Below, in pieces: positions 1 to 8,784 of a stretch of 64,000 nt of DNA (the first letter of the stretch is position 1; each line of letters starts with the position of its first letter). Origin of the DNA: CBDCFT01 sp965216365 (GTDB lineage Bacteria; Pseudomonadota; Gammaproteobacteria; Arenicellales; CBDCFT01); the NCBI GenBank assembly GCA_965216365.1, contig CBDCFT010000047.1, forward strand, positions 1 through 64,000. The letters run 5' to 3'. The notes below the pieces were generated by a model. It saw only the letters and a program-made list of their open reading frames with translations, was not told the DNA's origin and did not search any database. The position numbers and the translations under genes are program-made.

Positions 1-103
1 TCCCATCATGGTTGTGAATAAGATTAACCCTGGGGAATCCGGCGCCATCCAGCACGGCTCGCATGCAGACCTGCCGATATTGAACCAATTGTTGCATTGT
101 CAT
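1..103 (-). CDS. Partial N-terminus of an unidentified protein
   Basis: A reading frame opens with ATG on the minus strand and runs off the left edge of the window without a stop, giving 34 codons. It begins MTMQQLVQYRQVCMRAV and continues to an Asn-His-Asp-Gly. It is divergent from the TctC gene, so the stretch between would hold both promoters. No Shine-Dalgarno sequence is evident and I do not recognise the family. The call rests only on an open frame with plausible composition, so it is weak. Confidence 0.3.
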   Translation of the reverse strand, partial: MTMQQLVQYRQVCMRAVLDGAGFPRVNLIHNHDG

Positions 104-289
104 TAGAATTAATTAAACCACGCAGCAACGTGTCTTGTGTTCTGGCATGACATCAAGATTTCATTTATAGTTCTGCTGGATTGACGCACGTACTCTAAAG
201 ATGCGCATATTACATATTATAAGAATGAAATCTGTACCTCTATTTTTTAACTAAACTCTAACCCGAAATTAAACGAGGAGGACTCGTAA

Positions 290-1292
290 ATGTTGTATAA
301 AAAGATAATCGCAGGTTTATTGCTGAGCGGCGTACTCGCTACCCCGGCATTCGCGGCTGAAGACACCCTGCCCGACACAATGGAAAAACCGGGTGGTTTT
401 CCGGAAAGACCGCTTACCATGATTGTCCCCTATGGCCCGGGTGGCGGATCCGGGCAAGTTGCTGCCGCGATGGCTGCGGCAGTAACGGAGCTGACCGGCG
501 CAGCCATCACGCGTGACCATAAGCCCGGCGGTAGCGGCATGGTCGGTCTCACCGCTTATATGGCTTATCCGGCGGATGGTTATACCATCGTGGAACACAT
601 CGACGATGCCACAAGCGCATTCGCGTCAGGTAGCAGTGATGTCAATCCAGCAGAGGACCTGATTCCGCTGGTCACATCGCAAATCACATTCAGTCAGATA
701 TTCATTCGCTCAGATGAAGATCGCTACACCGACTGGGAATCGTTTGTTGAGTGGGCAAAAGCAAATGAAGGGACGATTGCCAATGTATCCCGTGAAGGGT
801 CTATGGAACGGGTAATGCTGCAAAGCGTAATGGATCAAGCCGGCATATCACTGCAACAAATCAGTTTCGACAAAGGCGGCCCACGTTACGGTGCACTCAA
901 GGGTGGGCAAGTTGATGCACTATTCGAACAACCGGGCGATGTTAAGGGCTTTCTCTGACAGCGGTGACTTCAAACCTATCCTGACACTTTTAAACGAGCG
1001 GCCTGAAGCGTTTGCCGATGTCCCGTCAATGGCAGACGTGGGTTTGGATATCGAACCCTTGTTCCGTTTTCGTGGTTTCTATATCGTCAAGGGTGTCCCT
1101 GAAGATAGACTTGCCTGGTTGCAATGGGCTTTCCAAAAGGCATTCTTTCAACAATCGTATCAGGACTATAACAAGTCCAAGTTCATGGATGTGATTGACA
1201 GCTTCCGTGATACCGCGGGTTCAGTCGAGTTGATCAACAAGACCGCGGATATTTACCGCGAACGCTACAAAGAAATGGGAATCACACAGTAG
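290..1292 (+). pseudogene. TctC-family periplasmic binding protein, split by a frameshift
   Basis: Tripartite tricarboxylate transporter substrate-binding protein. A strong ribosome site (GAGGAGG) precedes the ATG, and a Sec signal peptide ends at an AFA motif about 22 residues in. The mature start contains the family motif PLTMIVPYGPGGGSGQ. The frame stops at 958 after EQPGDV, and the rest of the protein (FSDSGDFKPILTLL to the end) continues in the next frame. Removing one G from the GGG at 946-948 joins both halves into a protein of about 334 residues, the normal TctC length. With the TctB and TctA genes directly downstream it forms a complete secondary uptake system. I think the frameshift is a sequencing error or a very recent mutation, because both halves are otherwise intact. 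Confidence 0.85.
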
Positions 1293-1376
1293 TTCGCCAT
1301 ACTGCAGCATCACCAACCTCTATTCACCAAACTGTATTGTGGCCCCAGCCGGGGCCACATATAAGGGCCAGACGCC

Positions 1377-1937
1377 ATGAGCACTAAAACAAAAGGCGCA
1401 ATCGTTGAACCCATTATCTGGATCGTCTTCGCTGCCTTAGCGTATTACTTTAGTTTCAATTTCGAAAAAGAAATTGAAATCTATCGCTACGGCGCTTCGG
1501 GTTGGCCGCGCGCTATTATTGTATTGATCGTTATCGCGGCGATTTTTCTGTTCATAAAACGCGGCAGTCACAGTGGATTTCATCCGGAAGACAAAGCGCA
1601 AGCCATCGCGCATCCGCAAGTAACCGACGAAACTATTGATACAGAAAGCGTCCGCGACGGCGCTTACTATCTCAAAGTGGGTGCGACATTGTTGCTGCCG
1701 GTGGTGTACGCCGCATTACTGGAAAAAATCGGCTTCTATACGCTGACGCCTTTTTTTATTTGTGGTTTTCTGTTGCTGGCAGGGGAGCGCCGCATCAAAG
1801 TGCTTATTGCGATGAGTCTGGGTATATATGTGTTGTTCGTATTCATATTCGGCAAACTGCTATACATTAATCTTCCCATTGGCACCATGCGCCCGTTTTA
1901 CGATTTCAGTAACTGGTTGCTGGTTTTAATTCGCTGA
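1377..1937 (+). CDS. TctB-family small membrane subunit
   Basis: Small permease subunit of a tripartite tricarboxylate transporter, 186 residues. Hydrophobic segments lie near residues 10-28, 45-62, 100-120 and 125-160, with a hydrophilic loop (about 65-95) between the second and third, as is usual for TctB. It sits between the binding protein and the large permease with short gaps, so one transcript is likely. TctB proteins diverge strongly, so identification leans on the membrane pattern and the neighbours. Confidence 0.85.
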   Translation: MSTKTKGAIVEPIIWIVFAALAYYFSFNFEKEIEIYRYGASGWPRAIIVLIVIAAIFLFIKRGSHSGFHPEDKAQAIAHPQVTDETIDTESVRDGAYYLKVGATLLLPVVYAALLEKIGFYTLTPFFICGFLLLAGERRIKVLIAMSLGIYVLFVFIFGKLLYINLPIGTMRPFYDFSNWLLVLIR

Positions 1938-1950
1938 GCAGAGAATAATC

Positions 1951-3423
1951 ATGGAAAATTTTCTTGCCGGCACCCTGGCGCTGTTTGGCGATCCCTTGAG
2001 CATTGGCATTTTCGTTGCCGCCCTACTCGGCGGTATGTTGTTCGGCGCCATACCCGGTGTTTCCATGCTGACACTAGCGGCCATTGCCCTGCCCTTCTCG
2101 GCCAACTTTTCACCCACCAATGCCATTATGTTTTTTTCGGTGGTGTATTGTTCCGGTGTGTTTGGTGGTGCCATTACCGCCATCCTGTTTAACATTCCCG
2201 GTGCGCCGGAAAACGCACCCACCGCATTCGACGGTTACCCGATGACGCAAAAAGGCATGGCCGGAAAAGCCGTCGGCGCAGCAGTGTTGTGTTCGGCATT
2301 CGGCGGCACCTGTTCGGCCATCTTGATGATGACCGCCACACCGACGATTGCCAACTGGGCGATTTCCTCGTTCGGTCCGCCGGAAATTTTTGCCCTGGTA
2401 TTTTTTGGTCTCGCCGTTGCTTCTTCCGTCGGTTCCGAGAATTTATGGAAAGGCTGGTTGTCGGTGTTTCTCGGCTTGATGCTGGCCACCATCGGTCTCG
2501 ATCCAGTGGGCGGTATCAAGCGTTACGATTTTGGTTTTCCTTATTTATTGGCGGGTATCGGTTTTGTGCCGGTCATATTGGGTTTCTTCGCAGTCGCTGA
2601 AGTATTCACCCAGGTGGAAAAACGCGCCCGTGGCATGGCCGAAGCGCCCAAAGTCAACCTGGACTTTCCTACGTTTCTCGAATTCTGGCGCTTAAAAATA
2701 GCCGTCGCCCGATCTGTGGTCATCGGTTTCTTTGCCGGTATCCTGCCGGGGATCGGTGCAACACTCGCGGCATTCATGGGTTACAACGAGGCAGTGCGCT
2801 GGTCCAAAACACCGGAGGAGTTCGGCAAAGGCAAACTCGAAGGTGTCGTATCGTCGGAAACCGCCAACAACGCGGCCACCGGCGCAGCCATGATTCCGCT
2901 GCTGGCTTTAGGTCTACCGGGCGGCGCTTTGACCGCGATGATGATTGGCGTATTCCAGATTCACGGCATCGAAGCCGGCCCGTTGGTGTTTATCAATTCC
3001 AACGACTTGGTATGGGTAGTGTTCGCGGCGATGTTTTTCGCCAACATCGCCATCTTTGGGCTTGGCTGGGTGCAAACCAAAACCGTCGTGCATTTACTGC
3101 GTATCCCGTTTCATTTGCTGGCGCCCGTTATTTTGTTAATGGCGACCATCGGCGCATACGCGGTGCGTGGTTTAATCATCGATGTGTTGGTCATGTTTGT
3201 CGCCGGTATCGGGGCCTTTTTCCTGCGCCGCTCGGGCTATTCCATACCGGGTGTCGTTTTGGGTTTGATTCTCGGCAAAATCGGCGAGCAAACTTTCGCC
3301 CAGGCCATGCAGATGATTCAATACGACTTCACCGCTTACTTTGACCGCCCCATTGGTTTAATTTTGATCATTGCAGGTGTCGCTACGCTAGCTGCGAATA
3401 TTTACAAAGCGCTACGCGCTTGA
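1951..3423 (+). CDS. TctA-family large permease subunit
   Basis: Large transmembrane subunit of the tripartite tricarboxylate transporter, 490 residues, the normal size. It has about ten to twelve hydrophobic segments. Family motifs include the N-terminal LLGGMLFGAIPGVSMLTLAAI, the GFFAGILPGIGATLAAFMGYN segment near residue 260 and the following SSETANNAATGAAMIPLLALGLPGG region, a hallmark of TctA. The start lies 13 bases after the TctB stop. It would form the cation-coupled channel using solute delivered by the TctC protein. The substrate cannot be read from sequence; the adjacent CoA ligase and aldehyde dehydrogenase suggest a short anionic acid. Confidence 0.93.
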   Translation: MENFLAGTLALFGDPLSIGIFVAALLGGMLFGAIPGVSMLTLAAIALPFSANFSPTNAIMFFSVVYCSGVFGGAITAILFNIPGAPENAPTAFDGYPMTQKGMAGKAVGAAVLCSAFGGTCSAILMMTATPTIANWAISSFGPPEIFALVFFGLAVASSVGSENLWKGWLSVFLGLMLATIGLDPVGGIKRYDFGFPYLLAGIGFVPVILGFFAVAEVFTQVEKRARGMAEAPKVNLDFPTFLEFWRLKIAVARSVVIGFFAGILPGIGATLAAFMGYNEAVRWSKTPEEFGKGKLEGVVSSETANNAATGAAMIPLLALGLPGGALTAMMIGVFQIHGIEAGPLVFINSNDLVWVVFAAMFFANIAIFGLGWVQTKTVVHLLRIPFHLLAPVILLMATIGAYAVRGLIIDVLVMFVAGIGAFFLRRSGYSIPGVVLGLILGKIGEQTFAQAMQMIQYDFTAYFDRPIGLILIIAGVATLAANIYKALRA

Positions 3424-3453
3424 GTTTTTGAGAACCCGTCCGGAGAATTATTC

Positions 3454-4881
3454 ATGAGTCTTTCCAGCGCGACCGCTGTCGCCGACGACAACGAACAACC
3501 CGCTATCAACGGACTGATGCAACGCGCACGTGCCGCGCAAGCGCAGTTCGCCAACGCCACCCAGGAACAGGTTGATGCCGCCGTAACGGCTATCGCCTGG
3601 TCGCTTTACAAAACCGAAAACGCGAAAGCCCTTGCCGAAATGGCGGTTGAAGATACCGGTCTCGGTAACGTTAACGATAAGATCACAAAAAACACGCGTA
3701 AAACGTTTGGCACCTTGCGCGATTTGTCACGCGTTAAATCGGTCGGCATTATCGAACAACTGCCGGACAAAGGCCTGGTCAAATACGCCAAACCGGTTGG
3801 CGTCGTAGCTGCGGTCACACCGTCGACTAATCCTGCAGCAACACCGGTGAACAAGGCTATGATGGCGATCAAAGGCCGTAACGCGATCATTATCGCCCCG
3901 TCACCGGCCGGATTAAACACCACGACAAAGGCCGTTGACTGTATGCGTGCCGAAATCGAGAAAACCGGCGCACCCGTGGACTTGATTCAGGTATTGCCGG
4001 CGCCAGTCACGAAGGCATCCACCAATGCGTTAATGCAGGCTTGCGATTTATCGGTGGTCACGGGTTCGCAAAACAATGTGCGCGCCGCCTATTCCAGCGG
4101 CAAACCCGCCATCGGTGTTGGGGCTGGTAACGTGCCTGTCATCATCGATTCAACGGCGGATTTCGACGATGCCGCACAAAAGATTTGTGCATCCAAGACA
4201 TTCGATAACTCAACTTCCTGTTCTTCGGAAAACTCGGTCATTATTCTGGACGGCGTGTACGATCAGGCGATGAGCGCGTTGCAAAACGCCGGCGGTTTTC
4301 TGGCCGATGAATCGCAAAAATCGATGATTCAGAATGAGCTTTGGCAAAACGGTAAATTAAACCGTCACCTGATTGCCAAAGACGCAGATGTATTTGCCAA
4401 ACTGGTAGGCTTGCCAAACGAAGCGCAACAGGCCAAATTCTTTATGGTGGAAGAAACCGGTATCGGTAGTGACTTTCCTTTTTCCGATGAAAAACTCGCC
4501 TTGGTTTTAACCGTCTACCGGGCGCGCGATTTCGATCATGCCGAACGCCTGGTTCGCGGCATTCTCAATTTCAAGGGGCGTGGGCATTCCTGCGGCATTC
4601 ACACAAACGACATGAACAATGCCCGACGTTTAGCGGAAAACCTGGACGTTGTGCGGGTGCTCGTGAATCAGGCCCACACCTTTGGCAATGGCGGTGGATT
4701 TAACAGCGGATTGAATTTTACTTTGAGTATGGGTTGCGGCACATGGGGTGGAAACAGTCTTAGTGAAAATCTGAATTACAAAAACTTTTTAAACATCACC
4801 CATGTATCAACAATAATTACTGAAGATAAACCATCAGAAGAAGAATTATTTGGTAGTTACTGGACGAAGTACGGCAAGTAA
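3454..4881 (+). CDS. Acylating CoA-dependent aldehyde dehydrogenase, sulfoacetaldehyde dehydrogenase-like
   Basis: Member of the acylating aldehyde dehydrogenases (acetaldehyde dehydrogenase, AdhE N-terminal and SauS-type), which interconvert an aldehyde and its acyl-CoA with NAD(P). The 475-residue protein has a cofactor-binding region with GVVAAVTPSTNPAATPVNK near residue 115. The catalytic cysteine lies in FDNSTSCSSENSVII near residue 270, and GRGHSCGIH is near residue 375. It is followed by two CoA-ligase genes and preceded by a TTT transporter. That order suggests import of an acid, activation to acyl-CoA, then reduction to the aldehyde, as in the sulfoacetate route to sulfoacetaldehyde. 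No sulfoacetaldehyde acetyltransferase is in the window, so the substrate remains an inference. A succinate-semialdehyde or malonate-semialdehyde type activity is possible. Confidence 0.8.
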   Translation: MSLSSATAVADDNEQPAINGLMQRARAAQAQFANATQEQVDAAVTAIAWSLYKTENAKALAEMAVEDTGLGNVNDKITKNTRKTFGTLRDLSRVKSVGIIEQLPDKGLVKYAKPVGVVAAVTPSTNPAATPVNKAMMAIKGRNAIIIAPSPAGLNTTTKAVDCMRAEIEKTGAPVDLIQVLPAPVTKASTNALMQACDLSVVTGSQNNVRAAYSSGKPAIGVGAGNVPVIIDSTADFDDAAQKICASKTFDNSTSCSSENSVIILDGVYDQAMSALQNAGGFLADESQKSMIQNELWQNGKLNRHLIAKDADVFAKLVGLPNEAQQAKFFMVEETGIGSDFPFSDEKLALVLTVYRARDFDHAERLVRGILNFKGRGHSCGIHTNDMNNARRLAENLDVVRVLVNQAHTFGNGGGFNSGLNFTLSMGCGTWGGNSLSENLNYKNFLNITHVSTIITEDKPSEEELFGSYWTKYGK

Positions 4882-4936
4882 GTTCTATCCCTTTTTAATT
4901 TAATGTAGGAGCGACCTTGGTCGCGAATAGAATCGT

Positions 4937-6070
4937 ATGAACTTCGAAGAATACGCAGCGAAACCGCTACTAGCCAAAACCGGTATCACCATACCCAAAG
5001 GCATTCTCGCAACGACATCCGAGGAAGCGGCCAAAGCCGCGGAGGAAATCGGCGCAGTCGTGGTAAAAGCACAAGTACCGACCGGGAAACGCGGTAAAGC
5101 CGGAGGCATCAAAACCGCTGATTCCGTTGACGAAGCATGCACGGTTGCCAAACAAATCCTCGGCATGACGATTGGTGAGCATCAGGTTGAGAAAGTGTTG
5201 GTAGAAAGTCAGGCCGACATCAACATGGAATGCTACGCAGCGGTATTGAACGATCCGGCCTCAAAAGGCCCAATGGTGATGTTCTCCCCCGCCGGCGGCA
5301 TGGACATCGAAGAGATTGCCGAGACTCAACCCGATCAACTGCGAAAACAGGTTGTCGATATCACCCAAGGTTTCGACATGCCGCAGGCCTTAATCATGTT
5401 GGATGGTTTGCGTCTGGGCACTCACGTCAACGAGATCGCTCAAGTCTTGTGCCGGTTGTATCAAGCTTACATTGAGAACGATGCCGAATTGCTGGAGATC
5501 AATCCGTTAGCCTATCTGAGCGATGGATCGCTAGTCGCTTTGGATTGTAAATTTGTGTTGGATGACTCGGCCATAAAACGCCGTATCGATCTGAGTGAGA
5601 ACGGTACACCGGACAAGCTGACTGGCTTGGAACTGGAAGGTGAAAAACTTGGGCTTAAGTACATCGAACTGGATGGTGATGTCGGCGTTGTAGCCAATGG
5701 TGCGGGTTTAACGATGACAACCATGGACGTCGTCACACATTATGGCGGTACGCCGGCAAACTTTTTGGAGATTGGTGGTGAGGCTTACACCAAAGCAACA
5801 CTCGCTTTAAAGCTGGTTCTACAAAACCCAAAAGTTAAATGCCTGGTAGTTAATTTTTGTGGTGCCTTTGCCCGCACAGACGTCATGACCGAAGGCGTTA
5901 TCAATGCCTGGGAGGAACTGAAACCAACATTACCGGTATTTTTCGCCATTCATGGCACCGGCGCTGCCGAAGCACGGACGATGTTAAAAGAACGACTCGA
6001 CATGACGCCCTACCCGACGATGGACGAGGCCATTATTGCCGCAGTCGAAGCAGCGAGGGCGGCAGCATGA
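4937..6070 (+). CDS. ADP-forming acyl-CoA ligase, beta subunit (SucC-like)
   Basis: ATP-grasp beta subunit of the succinyl-CoA synthetase superfamily, 377 residues, close to the family's usual 385. The N-terminal ATP-grasp domain begins MNFEEYAAKPLLAKTGI and includes VVKAQVPTGKRGKAGGI. The metal-site region ELLEINPLAYL is near residue 180. The C-terminal CoA-ligase domain holds GGEAYTKATLALKLVL and LVVNFCGAFARTD. Its stop overlaps the alpha-subunit start (ATGA), so the two are translationally coupled. Placement beside an acylating aldehyde dehydrogenase and a TTT transporter, away from TCA-cycle genes, argues for a dedicated CoA ligase (compare sulfoacetate-CoA ligase or malate thiokinase) rather than housekeeping SucC. 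Confidence 0.85.
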   Translation: MNFEEYAAKPLLAKTGITIPKGILATTSEEAAKAAEEIGAVVVKAQVPTGKRGKAGGIKTADSVDEACTVAKQILGMTIGEHQVEKVLVESQADINMECYAAVLNDPASKGPMVMFSPAGGMDIEEIAETQPDQLRKQVVDITQGFDMPQALIMLDGLRLGTHVNEIAQVLCRLYQAYIENDAELLEINPLAYLSDGSLVALDCKFVLDDSAIKRRIDLSENGTPDKLTGLELEGEKLGLKYIELDGDVGVVANGAGLTMTTMDVVTHYGGTPANFLEIGGEAYTKATLALKLVLQNPKVKCLVVNFCGAFARTDVMTEGVINAWEELKPTLPVFFAIHGTGAAEARTMLKERLDMTPYPTMDEAIIAAVEAARAAA

Positions 6071-6933
6071 TTGTACGTGGTAACGACAGAGTTTTAGTAC
6101 AAGGCATTACCGGCAAACAAGGGACGTTCTGGAGCGAACGCATGCAGGAATACGGTACGCAAGTTGTCGGCGGCGTGAATCCGAAAAAAGCGGGGACCAC
6201 TCATTGCAATGTGCCGGTTTATGCCAGCGCACGCGAGGCGATGGACACCAATGGATTTGATGCTTCCGTATTATTCATTCCACCATTGATGTGCCGCGAC
6301 GCGGCAATCGATGCCATCGAAGCGGGTTGCAAGAAAATCGCGATTTTAACAGAGCATATTCCGGTACAAGATGTCATGCACATCATGGCCGCGGCTAAAT
6401 CCAACGACGCAATAATTCTAGGACCAAACACTGCCGGCCAAGTCACTCCTGGAGAATGCTTTGTAGGATTTATGCCCGCATTCGAAAGCGATATTTTTCA
6501 GCCGGGAAACATCGGCGTTATTTCACGCAGCGGCAGCCTCGGCACACTGATCTGTTTAAATATTGTTCAGGCCGGTTATGGCGAGTCTGCGTTTATTGGC
6601 ATCGGCGGCGATCCGATTATAGGCACCACAACAAAAGATGCGTTGCAGGCATTAGACGGATTTGAAAAAACTGAAGCCGTCGTCATGGTAGGTGAAATTG
6701 GTGGTTCCATGGAAGAAGAAGCCGCCGAGTATGCCGCGCAAATGAGCAAACCGGTTATTGCATTCATCGCCGGCCGCAGTTCACCACCGGGGAAAAAAAT
6801 GGGCCACGCCGGTGCTATCGTGATGGGAAATCGCGGCACTTACGTATCGAAACGCGCGGCACTGGAAAACGCTGGTGTCACCGTTCTGGATTCACCTTCG
6901 GAAGTGGGCGCTGCATTGAAATCAGTGGTCTAA
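6067..6933 (+). CDS. ADP-forming acyl-CoA ligase, alpha subunit (SucD-like)
   Basis: Alpha subunit partner of the preceding gene, 288 residues, matching typical SucD. The CoA-binding Rossmann domain opens with VLVQGITGKQGTFWSERM and GGVNPKKAG. The phosphohistidine loop is GHAGAIVMG near residue 245, preceded by PVIAFIAGRSSPPGKKMG. The ATG chosen overlaps the beta-subunit stop by four bases; an upstream in-frame extension of 70 codons lies wholly inside the beta gene and is not expected to be translated. Together the subunits would couple ATP hydrolysis to CoA-thioester formation of a small acid. Which acid is not determined by the sequence. Confidence 0.87.
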   Translation: MIVRGNDRVLVQGITGKQGTFWSERMQEYGTQVVGGVNPKKAGTTHCNVPVYASAREAMDTNGFDASVLFIPPLMCRDAAIDAIEAGCKKIAILTEHIPVQDVMHIMAAAKSNDAIILGPNTAGQVTPGECFVGFMPAFESDIFQPGNIGVISRSGSLGTLICLNIVQAGYGESAFIGIGGDPIIGTTTKDALQALDGFEKTEAVVMVGEIGGSMEEEAAEYAAQMSKPVIAFIAGRSSPPGKKMGHAGAIVMGNRGTYVSKRAALENAGVTVLDSPSEVGAALKSVV

Positions 6934-7045
6934 AATTTACCCTTTCAAGAAGAATCCATCCAAGAACCCGCTTCCCGGGAGGTTCGTTGACAAATGTCTC
7001 CCAATAAGGATGATATTGCGAGCATCGGTTTTTAAAATACAATTT

Positions 7046-7065
7046 ACTGTATGAAAATACAGTTA
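7046..7065. promoter_or_regulatory. LexA (SOS) box
   Basis: The sequence TACTGTATGAAAATACAGTT matches the gammaproteobacterial LexA consensus (CTG-N10-CAG with A/T-rich centre) at about 16 of 20 positions, with both half-sites perfect. A TATATT-like -10 element lies immediately to its right, so the box could occlude a promoter. No DNA-repair gene follows. What follows is a cassette array without an integrase; integron integrase promoters are known to be LexA-controlled, so this may be a relic of one. The rest of 6934-7183 holds no gene that I can support. Confidence 0.6.
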
Positions 7066-7183
7066 TATTGAATAACGCAGCAAGTTGCTGTGTTTCCCCA
7101 CCCGGCCTTTCTTGACGGCATTTTGAGATATAATTGCTAACATATTGTTTATAAATGACAAAGGACAATGGGAGTAGTAACTT

Positions 7184-7267
7184 ATGACAAAACTACACGG
7201 TTCAAAAATGCGGGATAGACAGCAACATGCTGTGTTAAAACACAGCAATGTGCTGTCTACTCACTGA
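7184..7267 (+). CDS. Possible 27-residue ORF at the array edge
   Basis: ATG preceded by GGGAG at suitable distance, reading MTKLHGSKMRDRQQHAV and ending just inside the first copy of the 42-bp repeat. Much of it is an imperfect inverted repeat (7216-7258, arms of about 19 bases around AAAA, with repeated CAGCA/TGCTG words), so it may be a structured site rather than a gene. An integron leader ORF or attI-like region is one option. I cannot tell whether it is translated. Confidence 0.25.
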   Translation: MTKLHGSKMRDRQQHAVLKHSNVLSTH

Positions 7268-7307
7268 TAAGCGGCGCATCCGTGCGCCACTTATCGTGGA
7301 GCTAGCC
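7266..7307. repeat. 42-bp direct repeat, copy 1
   Basis: Identical over 42 bases to 10021-10062. It contains a hairpin (GATAAG-c-GGCGCA ... TGCGCC-a-CTTATC) followed by CGTGGAGCTAGCC. It sits directly in front of the first cassette gene, and the second copy directly follows an attC. It resembles a recombination site or a small mobile hairpin. Confidence 0.8.
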
Positions 7308-7324
7308 ATTCAACAAGGGCAAGC

Positions 7325-8203
7325 ATGGACGAAATAGCGACAATTATTAACCGATACGATGAGAAATATGTGGGCGAAAGCCTGAGGTTACTCGATGGCA
7401 TAAACAAATTTACTGGCACTTTCGTGAAGGATGTGGCAGAGATTTATGATTGCATCACAAGAATTCGCAATATAGAGCGCAACCCCCACAGGATTCGATT
7501 TAGAAGACGCGCCGATCCTAGGATTGTTAACTAGAATATGGAAGCTGCTAAAAGAAATCGTAATCTACTACGAGAAAGATAATGCTGAAATCATCAGTAT
7601 ATTAGAAAGGCCACTAATCGAAGCTGCTATAACGGCGGAATATTTACTTAAGAGTGATTCGGCAGTAATTGAAGATTACAGAAAGTGTTCCTATAAGGAC
7701 AGACTGAGAATTCTACGCGAGCTAAAAGAAGGTTCTAGATATTTTCATACAAAAGCGGGGGAAACGACTACTTAAATCTGTTCAGGAAAAAAATGGATTT
7801 AGAAGCCTTCTCTGAAGATGACTTTAAAGTTCAAAAGAAAAATCGGTGGAAGCTTCAAGGTAAAACCTTTTTCGATATATTCAGGGAAATCACAGATGAG
7901 GAGCTATATAAATACACTTACGGGATGATGTCGGAATCTATACACGGCTCATGGAATGAATCTATGGACTGGTGCCTTCAAAAGAACGATGACTCAACAT
8001 TCTCTGTATTTCCCTTTTATCATGAAGCCGATGTGAGATACATCTGTCCCACGCTCAAGTTTTGCAATGAGTCATATAGACTTTGGTTAAAACGAATTGA
8101 ATGCGAGGATGAGAATTTAACCAATGTGTTTGATTGGGTTGAAAGAGTAAACAATAGAATATTTATGATATTTGACCAAAAATACGATGGGCCAAATGGC
8201 TAA
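7325..8203 (+). pseudogene. DUF5677-like cassette protein with two frameshifts
   Basis: Three consecutive open segments in different frames form one gene. Removing one C from the CCCCC at 7485-7489 and one G from the GGGGG at 7757-7761 gives a continuous protein of about 290 residues. It starts MDEIATIINRYDEKYVG and ends YDGPNG just before an attC. The reconstructed protein is helix-rich and includes RPLIEAAITAEYLL and a later SESIHGSW segment, resembling the DUF5677 family of unknown function. The A/T-rich base use differs from the metabolic genes, as expected for a cassette. Both breaks lie in homopolymers, which favours sequencing error over decay. Confidence 0.65.
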
Positions 8204-8257
8204 CAAGGCGCTGCGGTCGGACGCGGCAAAGCCGCGCCGCTGAGCGCAGCGTTAGGC
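8198..8257 (+). other. attC recombination site 1
   Basis: A 60-base site begins with the inverse core GGCTAAC and ends with the core GTTAGGC. The two are joined by a long imperfect hairpin (GGCGCTGCG paired with CGCAGCG, and CGCGGC/GCCGCG inside). It overlaps the stop codon of the upstream cassette gene and precedes the next cassette ORF by 13 bases. This geometry is typical of integron attC sites. Confidence 0.75.
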
Positions 8258-8270
8258 GTCGGCAATAATC

Positions 8271-8735
8271 ATGGGACGGCAGATTCACTTTTTAATGACA
8301 GCTGAAGACAAAACAGCTTTCGTTTGTCACATGGTTCAGGCTACTGGAGTTTTAATTCTTCCTGCATATCCCAAAGACGCCAATTATTCGAGTTCACAAA
8401 ACTTCCCCTCCTCCGATGCTTTTGGAGCTGGATCAATGATTTGCTTTTGGAATAGTGAAATATCTGATGCCCCGATTATTCGCCAAGTCAAAAACCAGAA
8501 TTACTATGCTGTCGATAGGTCTAGGTCGGAGGTAATCGAGTTTTCCGAAAGCACATCAAAGAGGCCGGGGCGCTTATGGATCGACACCCAAAGCCACGAC
8601 GATGATTTCAATCCATTTCCAAAATCGAGCGCATTCTTAAATTGGTTCGAATCGTCCCGAAGATGGATCAAAAAACATTACAGATTTGACAAGACCCGTG
8701 ACATCTACCTCAGTCCATCTCATCATGTTGTGTGA
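8271..8735 (+). CDS. Unidentified cassette protein
   Basis: 154 residues, beginning MGRQIHFLMTAEDK, with no signal peptide or membrane segment. It contains several aromatic- and Ser-rich stretches and FNPFPKSSAFLNWFESSRRW near residue 125. I do not recognise a family. It is a textbook cassette gene: the cassette starts with GTTAGGC at 8251, the ORF fills it, and the complementary core GCCTAAC follows its stop at 8751. Base composition is A/T-rich relative to the flanking metabolic regions. Confidence 0.7.
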   Translation: MGRQIHFLMTAEDKTAFVCHMVQATGVLILPAYPKDANYSSSQNFPSSDAFGAGSMICFWNSEISDAPIIRQVKNQNYYAVDRSRSEVIEFSESTSKRPGRLWIDTQSHDDDFNPFPKSSAFLNWFESSRRWIKKHYRFDKTRDIYLSPSHHVV

Positions 8736-8784
8736 AGGTGTCCCAAAGACGCCTAACAAGTGACTATGGTTAGAAGTCAAGAAT

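Noticed and set aside
4937..6933. Housekeeping succinyl-CoA synthetase (sucCD)
   Set aside because: No TCA-cycle genes are adjacent; the pair is bound to an aldehyde dehydrogenase and transporter, so a dedicated ligase is more likely.
7480..7765. Programmed frameshifting in the DUF5677-like cassette gene
   Set aside because: Two separate +1 shifts in plain C5 and G5 runs, with no slippery heptamer or pseudoknot, and the same error type is found in unrelated genes.
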